Assembly (NCBI GenBank): GCA_015698045.1 | Contig: BLAL01000020.1 | Coordinates: forward strand, 558,001-622,000 | Direction of reading: 5' to 3' | Origin: Rhizophagus clarus | Taxonomy: Eukaryota; Glomeromycota; Glomeromycetes; Glomerales; Glomeraceae | DNA length: 64,000 bases | In this document: positions 22,741 to 32,999 of the stretch, piece by piece | How positions within the stretch are numbered: position 1 is the stretch's first letter | Layout: every line of letters begins with the position of its first letter | Notes under the pieces: model-generated | Database searches by the model: none | Told to the model about the DNA's origin: nothing | Seen by the model: only the letters and a program-made list of their open reading frames with translations | Position numbers and translations under genes: made by a program

Positions 22741-24560
22741 ACCGTCTTACCAGTTTTCCTTCATTCAAACTCTTTTTCTCTACTTCTCACGTCTGATAAT
22801 TTCAATTATTATTTTCAATCTACTAGAACTATCATATAATCAATTAAATATTTCATTGCAGCTACTGCAGTTTGTTTCATTTAATTAGCTAGAATTTAAG
22901 GTAGATCCATCCTTCACTGATGTTTTATAATTCAGACTATATTTGGCAATTTATTACCTATGGAAATAAATACTCTCTGATCCATCACTTTATTAGAAAC
23001 TAAGTTAGATAATATCCTATTTATAAACAATATATTTTGAGATTGATAATTTATTATACTATTCCTTTGTAATGACATGTAATTTTGACATTATTATAAA
23101 TAGATCTTATCACAAATTGAATTAATGGTATATGCAAAGTAAGTTCTTATTTCTTCAACTAGAGTATCACATCATTAATCTATATTTAACTTATAAGTAA
23201 TTTAATATTTATGTATTCATTCATAACTTAAAAATTTAATAAATCAATAAATATTTTTTTTTGTTTAATGAAAATGGTAAATTTGGCCTGTAATTTCACG
23301 ACTATTGCAAATTAAACACAAAACTATCAGAAAGAAAAATAGTCAATATACTGTACAAGTATATAAAATCACGAAAATCAAAGATAAAGATGATAATAAT
23401 CCTGGAAGATCATTATCCCTTTAACTTCAGGTCAATACGCAAAGTTAATTTAAGACAGTAGTTGAAAAGTGGGCATTTCGGAGCCAAGATTTGTTCCGCT
23501 CATATGATAACATATCACATGATTATTTCTGGTTAATAGATTCAGTTTAAAAAATTTTCTAACCACATTTATTATTATTTATTTATGCATTTTTAAGTAA
23601 GAAAAAAAAAATTCAATATTAAAGAGAAAAAGTGATAAATTGTCAAAATTTAAAATATCAAAAATAGTCAATATACTTTATTGATTTTACTATCTATAAA
23701 ATAAACACTAATGTTAAAAATTTTCGATCAACTTCATAAATTTACCATCTAATAATTATGGAGGACATATTGGTCACGTCCATGTTCTCTAAAAAGCAAA
23801 AATTTCCAAGTAATGTTATCCTTGATCTTGGACTTCTATCCCGATTTTGAGGTCCAAGGTATCCAGGTAGGAGATATCTAGTATCTACAGTTAAAAAATG
23901 ATGAAATATCAATAATGGTCCTATTAACGTCTCTAACTCCCAATTCACAACACTTACCTTCCATTCCAAAATGCAAGGCCAAAATCTGCATCCAGACGTT
24001 CAGATAGGTACCTACAAATGAAAAAAAATAAATGAAATGCTAATAAAGTTTAATAACATTCTCCAAATCCCATTCCTTAATTCCCATCTTCCATTGATTT
24101 TGAGTTTTGAAGTCCAATATCCGAGACGTCCAGTAGTAAAATTTCACTAATGTTCCTTAAATCTTGCTATCCATGCCAAATTCATGAGAACATGGTTTCA
24201 TATAATGTGTTCTTATCTAATCATGTAGTAATTAAAACTTTTCTTTATTAAAAAAAGAAAGCCATTTTTTAATATATATAAAAAAAAAAAAAAAAAAAAT
24301 TTCCGCCGGTTTAAATAATTGATAAAAAGTATTAAAATAAAGATTTAAAAATAAAAAAATTGATTAATGAAAAGAAAAAATTGATCGATAAAATTTATCG
24401 ATCTCAAATGATCCACAATTAAAAAGTCCAAAGCATAATTAGTATAATACTATACAACATCGGAGGTTATATCATACTCAATAACTATGTTATCACATAT
24501 ACCTACTGTCTACATATACCCATCTACATATACTGCTACTTATACCTGTGTAAGGATCAC
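22741..24560. other. Intergenic stretch, no gene supported
   Basis: From about 23740 to 24180 the sequence is less AT-rich and has two loosely similar blocks containing GGTCCAAGGTATCCAG and GAAGTCCAATATCCGAG. They may be remnants of one repeat. No frame over 75 codons or motif supports a gene. Confidence 0.4.
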
Positions 24561-25331
24561 TTCTTATATCTAAATACAGATGCTAATTTCAGCAGATGCA
24601 TTTTGGAATTCTAGAACAGTGATGAAAGATATATTTGGTCCTGATCCAGCAAATTACATAACACTTCCTTCTTACGTATTTGACATTGCAAAAATGTACA
24701 AAAGTAAAACTCGAGTTAAATTCTGTGGCCTCACGTTAAATAGCGAAGACGAATTTCCCTGGAATGAAAAGATTCGACAATAAAAAGACTATTAAATGGC
24801 TTCTTTACCTGATGTGAATTACTTCTATGGATGGGCAATGATACAATATTTACCTACAGGAGGCTTTCATTAGCTTGACCTAAAGAATTTGCCTAACATA
24901 CAATACATTCCATATCACCTACAGTCAAACGTGGAAGTGCATGGAAAGTAATAAAGCTAAAAATGTCCAGAAAATTTGCATCCATTACATTCGGACTTTC
25001 CTTTCTGCCCAGGAAGACAAATAGTGAAACATGAAAAATTTGATTTGTATCAGAATATATTAATCGAAAAATTTAGCAATGGAAAATTTGCGAAGACGGA
25101 AAAATTAATTTCTACATTGGAAACGAAGGACAGAAATATCCTCTATTACAGTAATCTCCAATAATATCTTAAATTGGCATTACGTCTTCGTGAAGTATAG
25201 TATTGGCCGTGATGTAGAGTTCGAGCCATGGTGATTTCCTGATTGTAGTACTGTACATGATATACATGTTCCATTCGAAAAAGACTCTGGAAATTAATGA
25301 ATAAATAAAAGAATTGATCTCATTCATCCTA

Positions 25332-26100
25332 GAGGCCTGCAACGGGCCAGGATAGCCTGTTCTTAACAAATTTCCAGGCCGGTCCGGGTTCAGAATATAA
25401 ACCCGGATTTTCTTAATTCTGGCCAAACTACCTATTTAATTCCGGCCAAAATTTAGATTTATCTGGACATTACTATTTTTCTAATATAACTATTATATAT
25501 TTATAATTTTATTTATAAATAAGGCCAGTCCAACTTAATTTTTCGTTTAACATACCCCCCCCCCAGTTTTTTAAAAAAAAAAATGGAGAAAAATTGTGCA
25601 TGTAATTTAGGCCAGAATTATGATTATTGGCCAGAATTACAAATAATTTTTCAAATCACATGACATGCACATTTCTAATTATAATTCTGGCCGAAATTTT
25701 TATAATTCTGGCCATGATTTATATCCCCCCCCCCAGATTGTGACCCTCCATTTTATGTTAAACAAAAAATTAAGTTGGACTGGCCTAATAATGTTTTAAA
25801 CACTGAATAAATATTAAATTTTACATTACCAAAAATCACTGACACAAAATCTGAGATATATATTACTAATTTTTTTTTTAACACGTGTTTAAAAAAAAAT
25901 TAAAAACTGAACTTCGAAGCATTAATATATTAAAATAATTTAACCTTAAACAACAAAAATGTAAAACACAATAATATAAAAATTCCGCTCCGGCTGAGTT
26001 TTCACATATTCCGGGCCGGGTCTGGGCCGGGCTGGGTTTTCAATTTTACTGTATATTCCGGGCCGGGCCGGGTTTCAAAATATGGCCAAATGCAGGCCTC
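25332..26100. mobile_element. Palindromic-end element with TA duplication
   Basis: Ends GAGGCCTGCA and TGCAGGCCTC are perfect inverse copies flanked by TA on both sides. Subterminal parts are rich in CCGGGCCGGG and TTCTGGCC, unusually GC-rich here. The arms near 25530 (AAGGCCAGTCCAACTTAATTTT) and 25765 are also inverse. A TA target is typical of Tc1/mariner-like MITEs. It interrupts the polymerase relic. Confidence 0.75.
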
Positions 26101-26297
26101 TAATATCGATAACGTAAAAATATTGACAGATCTGACCTTGGTGGACAAAAGATTTTCATTCTTGATCTTAGTAAGTATTACATGTACGATTTCTTATGGT
26201 ACAACCACATCAAGCGAAAGTATGTAGACCGAGCAAGATTATGTTATACTGATACAGATTCGTTTATCGTTACCATTGAAATTGAGGCCGAAAATAT

Positions 26298-26537
26298 CCC
26301 TATGAAAAAAAAATATACTTAAAATATACGTATGCACTTTTAAAATATACTTAAAATATACTTAATGTACTTAAAATGTACTTAAATTTTTTAAAATGTA
26401 CAGTACTTAAATTATACCTAAAATTGCAATTTTAAGTACATTTTAAAAATTTTAAGTGTATTTAAAGTATATTTTAAACGTATTTTAAGATTTAAGTATA
26501 TTTTTAGTATATTTTAGAGAAATTTTTTTTCATAGGG
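26298..26537. mobile_element. CCCTATGAAAA palindromic MITE, copy B
   Basis: The same family as 4458-4689, with ends CCCTATGAAAAAAAA and TTTTTTTTCATAGGG. It splits the polymerase relic between the residues EAENI and YDNMVEDADLYDF. Confidence 0.8.
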
Positions 26538-27030
26538 TATATATGATAATATGGTTGAAGATGCGGATTTATATGATTTTGTGATTATCCAGAAGAACAT
26601 CTTTTATTTAAGAAATTACCATGACTGACCAGATGGTACACGAGAGCTAAAATATGAAGGTAATTGGTAAGTGGAGAATGCCGGATTTCGAATAATTAGG
26701 TATGCCGTTCAAAATAATATGCAGTTGAAAAAGAAAATGCGAGTTAGAATATACAAAAATCTAAGGGCCTTAAGAAATCTCTTGTGAACGATGGATATTT
26801 ATGAGCGTTGCATTTTAGATGACGTTGAAGATAAACCTCGAACTGCTAATTTCTTATGATGCGAACGATTTGTACCATACATAATCCTGAAAGCAAAAAG
26901 AAATATTCGCTCATTTGACTTTAAGCGTTGGGTACTAAATGACCGGGCTTCAACATGGGCAATTGGAGTTTGTCGAAGGTAGAAGCCTTGGAGAAATATG
27001 GGGAAAATATACCTAACGAAAACTAGCAAG

Positions 27031-27906
27031 TTTGGGTATATAAGCGAATGAGTAAAGTTATTTCAACATATGATCACGTTATAATATGTAGTGGGCAAAG
27101 GAAATTAATTTTTTTCTGAAATTAAAATTTCACGTAACTTCATATACGAAAACAATTTTAATTGTTATGGAAGATAACAGTTCAGTTTCAGAAAGCAGTA
27201 TCACGTGAAAGGATGTAGAAAAAGCGCAGTCAAAATAATGGAAGAAGGATTTCGTGCACGACACAAGAAGGACAGCAAGTTTATAAGGGAATATGCTAGC
27301 TACGTAAACGGATTTTGGCAAGAGAATTCATATTGTTTACTAGGGATGTTAAATGGTCTAACTAGTTTCAACAGTAAGTTAAAAATCGATTTGAAAACTG
27401 GTTTGAAAACTAACTATTTAATAAACTTTTACTTGGAACACTAACTATTTTCAAATAATCACGTGCCATCATTAGTTTACAGCTTGCTTCTTGTGCATTT
27501 TGTGCTTCATTTATCACATATTTACTATGAACTGTTTTAATTATTGGCTCTCTAGAAACTAGAGTTAATAGGAAAATGTTCTTAATCGATTTGTGCACGG
27601 AAAAAAAATGTCATTTCTGTATAATAAAATTATTTCGAAACTGAAACAAATTCAATTTATTAATTAATAACAATAATTAATTTTAAAATTATTTATTTTT
27701 CATAGATGCAATTATTTTTTATTTTCCTTTCACCGAAGTTTTCCGTATTTACTACAATTGGTATTAAAATATATATATATATTCTATAAAATTAATTTAT
27801 AATGTATTAGATAAGATATAAAAAAAACAAACAAGAAAACGAAATCGCGTGATAAGAACCTCGTAACAAAAGAACGATTTGTCTTAGTTGGGTTTATACA
27901 AACACA
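27031..27906. other. Intergenic stretch, possible tail of polymerase relic
   Basis: A short frame at 27205-27360 (RHKKDSKFIREYASYVNGFW) looks protein-like but is not recognised. It may be a further transposon gene remnant. Nothing else is supported. Confidence 0.35.
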
Positions 27907-28189
27907 CTATTCATGAGGATCAAAAGGATCATTCCCTTTGCTTTGCCCACTTGTAGGAATTGGGCCTATAATATATAAAATTTATTACATTGCGAAAAAA
28001 TTTTAATAATAATAATAAAAGTAACATAAACAAAGAATTTAACATTTTTAATTAATTTTAAACGCGTGAATAACTAACTACACTACCTTTCGGTCTTTTT
28101 TCCAATCTCATTGGTGCTGAAGATACCGATACTAATAATACATTTAACGTTATAAGAGCGATCAGGAAGAGAACTTTTGATAAATTCAT
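27907..28189 (-). CDS. Secreted peptide precursor, IDA-like tail (two exons)
   Basis: Exon 1 is 28189-28087 and exon 2 is 27965-27907, with a 121-bp intron (GTAGTG...TATAG) between them; 103 + 59 bases give 53 codons and a stop. Residues 1-25 are a clear signal peptide (MNLSKVLFLIALITLN then VLLVSVSSA), with cleavage expected before PM. Residues 26-32 read PMRLEKR, ending in a Kex2-type KR site. The released peptide would be PKGPIPTSGQSKGNDPFDPHE without the terminal E, 20 residues up to H. A TATATAAAG box lies at 28238-28246, about 50 bp upstream. The tail resembles the plant IDA motif (PKGVPIPPSAPSKRHN), and the fungus presumably lives in roots, so a peptide-hormone mimic is possible. That is inference. 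The donor site GTAGTG is weak; without splicing the product would be 43 aa ending KGSVVSYSRV. Confidence 0.6.
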
Positions 28190-28237
28190 ATTGCAAACGA
28201 TAGAATTTTCTTACGAAGAAAGAGGTAAGTCGTAACC

Positions 28238-28246
28238 CTTTATATA
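28238..28246 (-). promoter_or_regulatory. TATA box of the secreted peptide gene
   Basis: The minus strand reads TATATAAAG here, about 50 bp before the start codon at 28189. It is followed by a pyrimidine-rich leader (ACCTCTTTCTTCG). Confidence 0.5.
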
Positions 28247-28498
28247 AGAGAAAAATGATTATCACGACAACGAAATTTAGAATAATAAAAAAAAAAGTAA
28301 AACATAAACCGTATAGATCATATCTACGCTAAATTAAGATAGTCTGTCATGTATAAAAATTTATATATTACTACCCAACCACACGTTAAACGTTAAAAAA
28401 ATTTAAAGTTAATAAATTCGAAAATTAATACTTTTTTAAGTAAGTTTGGTATATGAAACGAAACGCAGCTCCCTTAATGTGTTCATTGGAATGGTAAC

Positions 28499-29209
28499 AG
28501 GACCCCGAGTAATATATATAGAGGTAACAAGAAAAACCAAAAATTTTATAATGACTCTACGCAAGGCTTTTTATTAAGATGAATAAGCAAACTTAATATG
28601 TTACTTCACAAATTGCCTGAAAATAAGCAACTTAATCATATGGCCTTATAATAATTTTTTATATTTTATATTTGTAAATCATTTATAATTTTCTTGTAAA
28701 TCATTTTCGGTAACTTCGTCTGCTGATTAAATGATGTACCGACTGTACCGCACAATTAATGTTCCAATAATATTATCCCAACCAAAATATTCATCATAAT
28801 ATAAAATTTATGCTTTACAATAAAAGTCGTTTTTTACTATATTTCCATGATGTCATGTTGGTTGTTTTATTACTATATATTAATAATATCACATGCAAAT
28901 CTGTTTGCACGCTTGACGTTCATAACATAAATGAATCTTTTTCTATTATTTTTAGTAGTTGCGTAATAAATTCTCAAATAGTATAACGATCTCGTTTATT
29001 TTGATATTAAATATATCAAATTTATCCAAAAAATAAGCAATTGTAACATATGACCTTCCAGAAATTCTATCAAAATTAAGCAAATGAAAAATATGACATT
29101 TCCAATAAATATCATTAATTTTACGCATATCTAACCTCTAACTGTGGCAAAAATAGCATGTGGCTACGCAAAATTTCTTGTTACCTTTATATATATTACT
29201 CAGGATCCT
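28499..29209. mobile_element. Non-autonomous hAT-like element with 8-bp TSD
   Basis: The ends AGGACCCCGAGTAATATATA and the inverse of AGGATCCTGAGTAATATATA match, continuing with AGGTAACAAGAAA. The direct repeat ATGGTAAC flanks it at 28491-28498 and 29210-29217. It is 711 bp with no coding capacity. Internal AAATAAGCAA...CATATGRCCTT blocks repeat in both halves. It lies about 300 bp upstream of the secreted peptide gene. Confidence 0.8.
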
Positions 29210-29285
29210 ATGGTAACTCTGATATATTCATTGCATTTTTTTTTTCGGTTAGTAAATCGATCAGGGTAAATTAAAAGATCGGCAT

Positions 29286-29432
29286 ATGAAGACAAACTAT
29301 GATTTGTGTGATGATCCAGGAAATAATATTAATCCCCAAAATTATAATAGTAATTCCGAAGAGCGATCCTTGGCTAATCAATGTTGTATCAAAGGCTCTT
29401 AGTGCCTCTTACACGCCATTAATGTTCGTATT
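29286..29432 (+). pseudogene. Short decayed ORF of unknown family
   Basis: ATG 29286 opens a 37-codon frame beginning MKTNYDLCDDPGNNINPQNY and ending near NQCCIKGS at a TAG. The next codons in the same frame continue as CLLHAINVRI before the GGATATCC-rich repeat starts. The polar, Asn-rich text looks like real protein, but no family is recognised. Confidence 0.25.
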
Positions 29433-29595
29433 CGGATATAACAAATCTGGATATACTAACGAATATCCGGTAAGTAGCGGATATCCGGATAAAGATTTTT
29501 TTAAGTATACGTTATCCGGATACGATTTTAGTCTAAATGGATCCTCCGGATATACAGTAGTTTACCCGGATATCCATTTATGTTAACGGATATCA
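29433..29595. repeat. GGATATCCGGATA-rich repeat
   Basis: At least nine copies of (T)CCGGATA or its inverse are clustered here (GCGGATATCCGGATAAAG, GTTATCCGGATACG and others). The outer parts CGGATATAAC and GTTAACGGATATC are roughly inverse. It is probably a short inverted-repeat element; the boundaries are uncertain. Confidence 0.55.
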
Positions 29596-29789
29596 ATACA
29601 GAGAATATCTATCTTAAGAAATGCTAAATGCCAAGCAGCAATAAATGTCCCATGTTTCGCCACATGAATTATAATAAGTAATAAAATAGGCAAATTTGCC
29701 TGTTCCGACTTCCGAATAAAAACACTACTTCAATAATATAGAGTTTACCAAACTTAAACATATAATTTCATTCTCACTTACCAAATGTA

Positions 29790-29984
29790 GGGGACGTCTA
29801 AAGCGGAGCAGATTGACAAGAAATTACGAATGTGACAAATAATATGCGTGTCAAGCAAGGTTTTACTAACCGAAAAATTCTAAGTCCCCAGAATACTTAA
29901 TAAAAATGAGAAAGTAAAGGTGTGACACATGGTGACAAATATTTTACTATAATCACGTGATTATGCTCCGCTTTAGACGTCCCC
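29790..29984. mobile_element. MITE with GGGGACGTC ends and 7-bp TSD
   Basis: The ends GGGGACGTCTAAAGCGGAGC and GCTCCGCTTTAGACGTCCCC are perfect inverse copies. AAATGTA flanks both sides (29783-29789 and 29985-29991). It is 195 bp and non-coding. The superfamily is unknown; one base more of duplication would fit hAT. Confidence 0.8.
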
Positions 29985-30010
29985 AAATGTAGAACATGAG
30001 TCCAAAGCGA

Positions 30011-30167
30011 TGTTGGAAATTCAATATGCGGAATGTGCGCGCGCACATTCACTTTAAACTTTCGCACATTAAAAAGTGCATTTTTTTTATAATTTTATAT
30101 AATGCCGCACATAGCAAGTGAAATTTCCGCACAAAATTCACCTTTTTTTAATTTTGAATTTCCAACA
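30011..30167. mobile_element. Short palindromic MITE (TGTTGGAAATTCAA)
   Basis: Left end TGTTGGAAATTCAA and right end TTGAATTTCCAACA. The interior carries inverse blocks GCGGAATGTGCG and CGCACA. It provides the last codons of the minus-strand frame at 30138-30641, so it has truncated or fused to that frame. No clean duplication was found. Confidence 0.7.
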
Positions 30168-30641
30168 CTGGTCCAAAAGTTCTTCTTCAGATAATCTTTT
30201 ACTGCTAAATCGTGCTGCGTAAGTGCCAGTTTTTCGCATATCAATAGGTCCATGACTTTTATGTGAAATTGCGATAGGTTCATCTAGTATATACCTTTTA
30301 TGAACCCCTTTTAATTTCCCATTTTTATCAACTTGAATGAAGAACCAATCACGAGATAATTCTGAAAACTCAATTTTTGTTCCTATCCATATATTCTTCC
30401 TTGAATTTTTAGATCGCTCTCTATACCAAAGAAACCTTTTCCCTGCTGAATACCATCTAGTAGAAGAAGAATGAGCAGCTGGAAGAGTCACTGTCCCCAA
30501 TGCCATCATTATCTTGGTTGTCATCATGGGACTCTGGGGGCGGAGTTGTCTCATCCAAGGATGTATCATTGCCTCAAGAAGGAATGAAGTTGCCAAAGAG
30601 ATTGCCGAATTTGCCAAGATAGAACCTAATAAACTGTTCAT
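30138..30641 (-). pseudogene. Truncated, probably frameshifted unknown protein
   Basis: The minus-strand frame from ATG 30641 is open for 167 codons. Residues from about 60 onward read as a convincing globular domain (WYSAGKRFLWYRERSKNS, IGTKIEFSELSRDWFFIQVD, GVHKRYILDEPIAISHKSHG, RFSSKRLSEEELL). The C-terminal residues DQCWKFKIKKR are encoded by the end of the MITE at 30011-30167, so the original C-terminus is lost. In the first 60 codons the next frame reads like a natural acidic linker (NDTSLDETTPPPESHDDNQD then NDGIGDSDSSS) while the called frame does not. This suggests an old frameshift. I do not recognise the family. Confidence 0.45.
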
Positions 30642-30956
30642 TTTTTATCGTCTATTAACCGTACTATATATTAATTAACCATTCATTGTTTCTCACGCTA
30701 TAGCCTAATGTTAACCATAATTAAATTGCCGCAAATAATACAGGCTTAGTACCTCTTCGTTTAATGGTAAAAGCATGCATCCTTCAGTACTCATTTTTTG
30801 TGGGACGAGTGCAATATTCTTTTGTCCCCTGAAACTGTCAAAATAGGTTTGACATGGCAAAACTAATTGAAATTATTATAGCATAATTTCAACAGAATTA
30901 AACAAGTCTGAATCATAGCTACTTATTATTAAAAGCTGAAAATCCGGTCTTTTTTT

Positions 30957-31085
30957 AATAGAAAAACGTTGGAATTCCAAGACGCTACGTTGCTAATTAA
31001 TAGAAAATCGCCGGAATTCCAAGGCGGTCATGTTATTAATTAGTAGAAAATTCCCGGAATTCCAAGACGTTACGGCGTTACGCTA
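30957..31085. repeat. Three-copy tandem repeat around GGAATTCCAAG
   Basis: The unit TAATAGAAAA-x-CG-xx-GGAATTCCAAG-R-CG occurs at about 30957, 31001 and 31043, with spacing between 42 and 47 bp. The copies are slightly diverged. Confidence 0.65.
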
Positions 31086-31089
31086 TTAA

Positions 31090-32248
31090 TTACTATTAAT
31101 AGTAGATCCGGTTTATCATACAAACAAATTTTACTGTCTTCTCTTTTTATAACTTGAGTAATTCTTTTTAGATGCCTAAAATAAACTTATGGTAAGCCAT
31201 AATTTAAAAAATTCTGACCTACATTAAGATTTTTGACCTGCATCATTATATTTATGATCTTGGTCGGTATTATCCTTTTCATTTTATCACATATATGGGA
31301 TTTTAAAATAAAAGATATTGATACCGGTACTTTACGAAATAAAATAAACGATAGGAGTCGTTAAACCTTTATACCAGAATTAAAGATTTGTTAACGAAAA
31401 AATTTTTTGGAAGTATAAATTTCAGTATTGATGAAATTTAATATTCTTTTAAGTTTTCTCCCTATTAGACTCATATTAAAGAAATGTTACTAACATTTCT
31501 TTTCTTTTTATTTTATTCTTTTTTTTTTGCAGAAGTAGCTTTACGGATTTACAATCGTTTTCATAAATTACGAGACAAATGACAGAAATATAACCAAATA
31601 ATTGTTAGCAAGCAATGATAAACACGTGATACCAAATCAAAAAATTATTTCATCATGTGTTATTATCAAATTCACGTGCTTATTATTATTCCGACGCTAA
31701 TTTTTTGCTAGTACGTACCACGCCATGAATAATAGATGATAAAAGACGACCGGAATGTGTTCTTTAAAAGTAAAGATATTTTTAATCAAAATGTTACAAT
31801 GACCAGATAAAGATTATAATTTATAAATTGTGAAATTAAAATTTAACAAAAAAATTGTATCATATGCATTGTATGCGCAATGTTCTGTATATTGTTTTGT
31901 GTGATGTGCGTTGATCGACGTTTTTCCACAGAACTTGAGCCGATCTGTGCTGGCATAAAAACAATGCACTGTTCATGTGCATTTAACTTACTGATGTATT
32001 CAGTTACAACGTTTTAAATACATATATGCAACACATAAGTTTAAAAAGGCTACGTTATTATACTTTATTTAAAAAATATATATGCAATTCAAAAAATTCA
32101 AAAACTGAACTTAAGATAATAAAGATACAAAATAAGAAAAAAAAACCACAAATTTTAATATATAACTGTGATATAATAAGAATGTTAAAAGAAATAATAA
32201 TAAAAAAAATCGATATTTATATTAAATTGAAATTTTTTTCCTGTTCAG
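31090..32248. other. Intergenic stretch, no gene seen
   Basis: The 78-codon frame at 32026-32262 (+) is Lys/Ile-rich chance sequence overlapping the 3' end of the Myb-like gene. Nothing else is supported. Confidence 0.45.
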
Positions 32249-32926
32249 TTATTGCCTTGTAACGATAAATAATTGGCCTCCCATGACAAGATAATTATCG
32301 AAAATGAGGGGGTTAAGTATGTTTTCTGCTTCTCTCATTAATCGCCTCTTTCTGGAGTTCCAAAAATTTTTTATAACATTAGTGGAATGCAGCTTATTAA
32401 ATACACTTTTCATCTCTTTCTGTAACTTCTTCCACGGGATGTTTTGTTGGTTAACGTTATACATCAAGTATCTTTCGACCCAGTCAATTATATGATCCTG
32501 CTCATTGTTTGTTAAGGGCATTTTACAAACTAAACAAAGAAAGGTTAATTTAAAGAATTTCTTTTATGAAAAAAAAAAAAGAATTATAACTGAATTTACT
32601 TACGTTTCGGGTCCAATTTATTATACCAGCTAAATTTATAATAAATTAAATTATTATTCTTTTTTGTTTACATACTTTTTTTTTTTAAAAAAAAAAATTT
32701 GGTTATTAAACTTACTAGTAACAGATTTGTTTGTGATTGTGAGGAATTTTGGTGCTTAAATACACAAATGGGTCTTTTCTTCGCTCTTTTCCTGACTTCT
32801 TCCACTCATTCATATATCTTAAAATAATGTCGTTACTCTAACAAAAATAATTAAAAAAGAAATTAATGTCTGAATTTGTTTACGAAAATTATTGTTTTAA
32901 CATACTTCTTTACTAAATCTTGGCAT
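32249..32926 (-). CDS. Myb/SANT-like DNA-binding protein (four exons)
   Basis: Exons are 32926-32906, 32837-32716, 32629-32604 and 32529-32249. The introns are 68, 86 and 74 bp with donors GTATG, GTAAG and GTAAG and TTAG acceptors. The 450 coding bases give 149 aa with no stop. Repeat 1 (residues 4-54) reads FSKESNDIILRYMNEWKK, then DPFVYLSTKIPHNHKQICYY and WYNKLDP. Repeat 2 (about 58-112) reads KMPLTNNEQDHIIDWVERYL, then IPWKKLQKEMKSVFNK and STNVIKNFWNSRKRRL. Spaced tryptophans and the closing Q-I-x-x-x-W and V/I-K-N-x-W-N-S-R patterns are those of two Myb repeats, the recognition helix being third in each. It is likely a nuclear transcription factor. A TATA-like ATATAAATA lies at 32990-32998. 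Only the third and fourth exons include the frame an unspliced reading would show. Confidence 0.75.
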
Positions 32927-32989
32927 GTTTAAGGAATTGTTTTTTAAAATTTAGGGGTTTTAAAATTCATTGACAGTTTAATCTCGCCT

Positions 32990-32998
32990 TATTTATAT
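32990..32998 (-). promoter_or_regulatory. TATA-like box of the Myb-like gene
   Basis: The minus strand reads ATATAAATA, about 64 bp before the start codon at 32926. Confidence 0.45.
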
Positions 32999-32999
32999 G

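Larger units (their letters stand above)
24560..27030 (+). pseudogene. Protein-primed family B DNA polymerase relic
   Basis: Fragments follow the order of a Polinton/Maverick-type DNA polymerase B. They are ADAFWNSRTVMKDIFGPDPA with YITLPSYVFD (24594-24692), motif A DVNYFYGWAMIQYLPTGGFH (24811-24870), LHSDFPFCPGRQIVKHEK (from about 24985), LKLALRLREV before 25198, EFEPW and FEKD..KLMN (25210-25310), then ILDLSKYYMYDFLWYNHIKR and the catalytic motif C region YTDTDS (26125-26301). YDNMVEDADLYDF follows from 26543, and the end reads DFKRWVLNDRASTWAIG near 26960. Stops and frameshifts occur throughout, and two MITEs (25332-26100 and 26298-26537) interrupt it. No integrase, ATPase or capsid gene is visible nearby. 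Origin from a linear plasmid polymerase cannot be excluded. It is non-functional. Confidence 0.75.

Noticed and set aside
25169..25426. Minus-strand frame with SPWLELYITANT, similar to a polymerase motif
   Set aside because: The plus strand at the same place reads EFEPW and then FEKD and KLMN in the expected polymerase order; the minus-strand match appears fortuitous.
30755..30845. tRNA-like stretch with an A-box-like GTTTAATGGTAAAAGC
   Set aside because: No B box, no acceptor stem and a 17-base loop where a T loop should be; at best an old tRNA-like relic.
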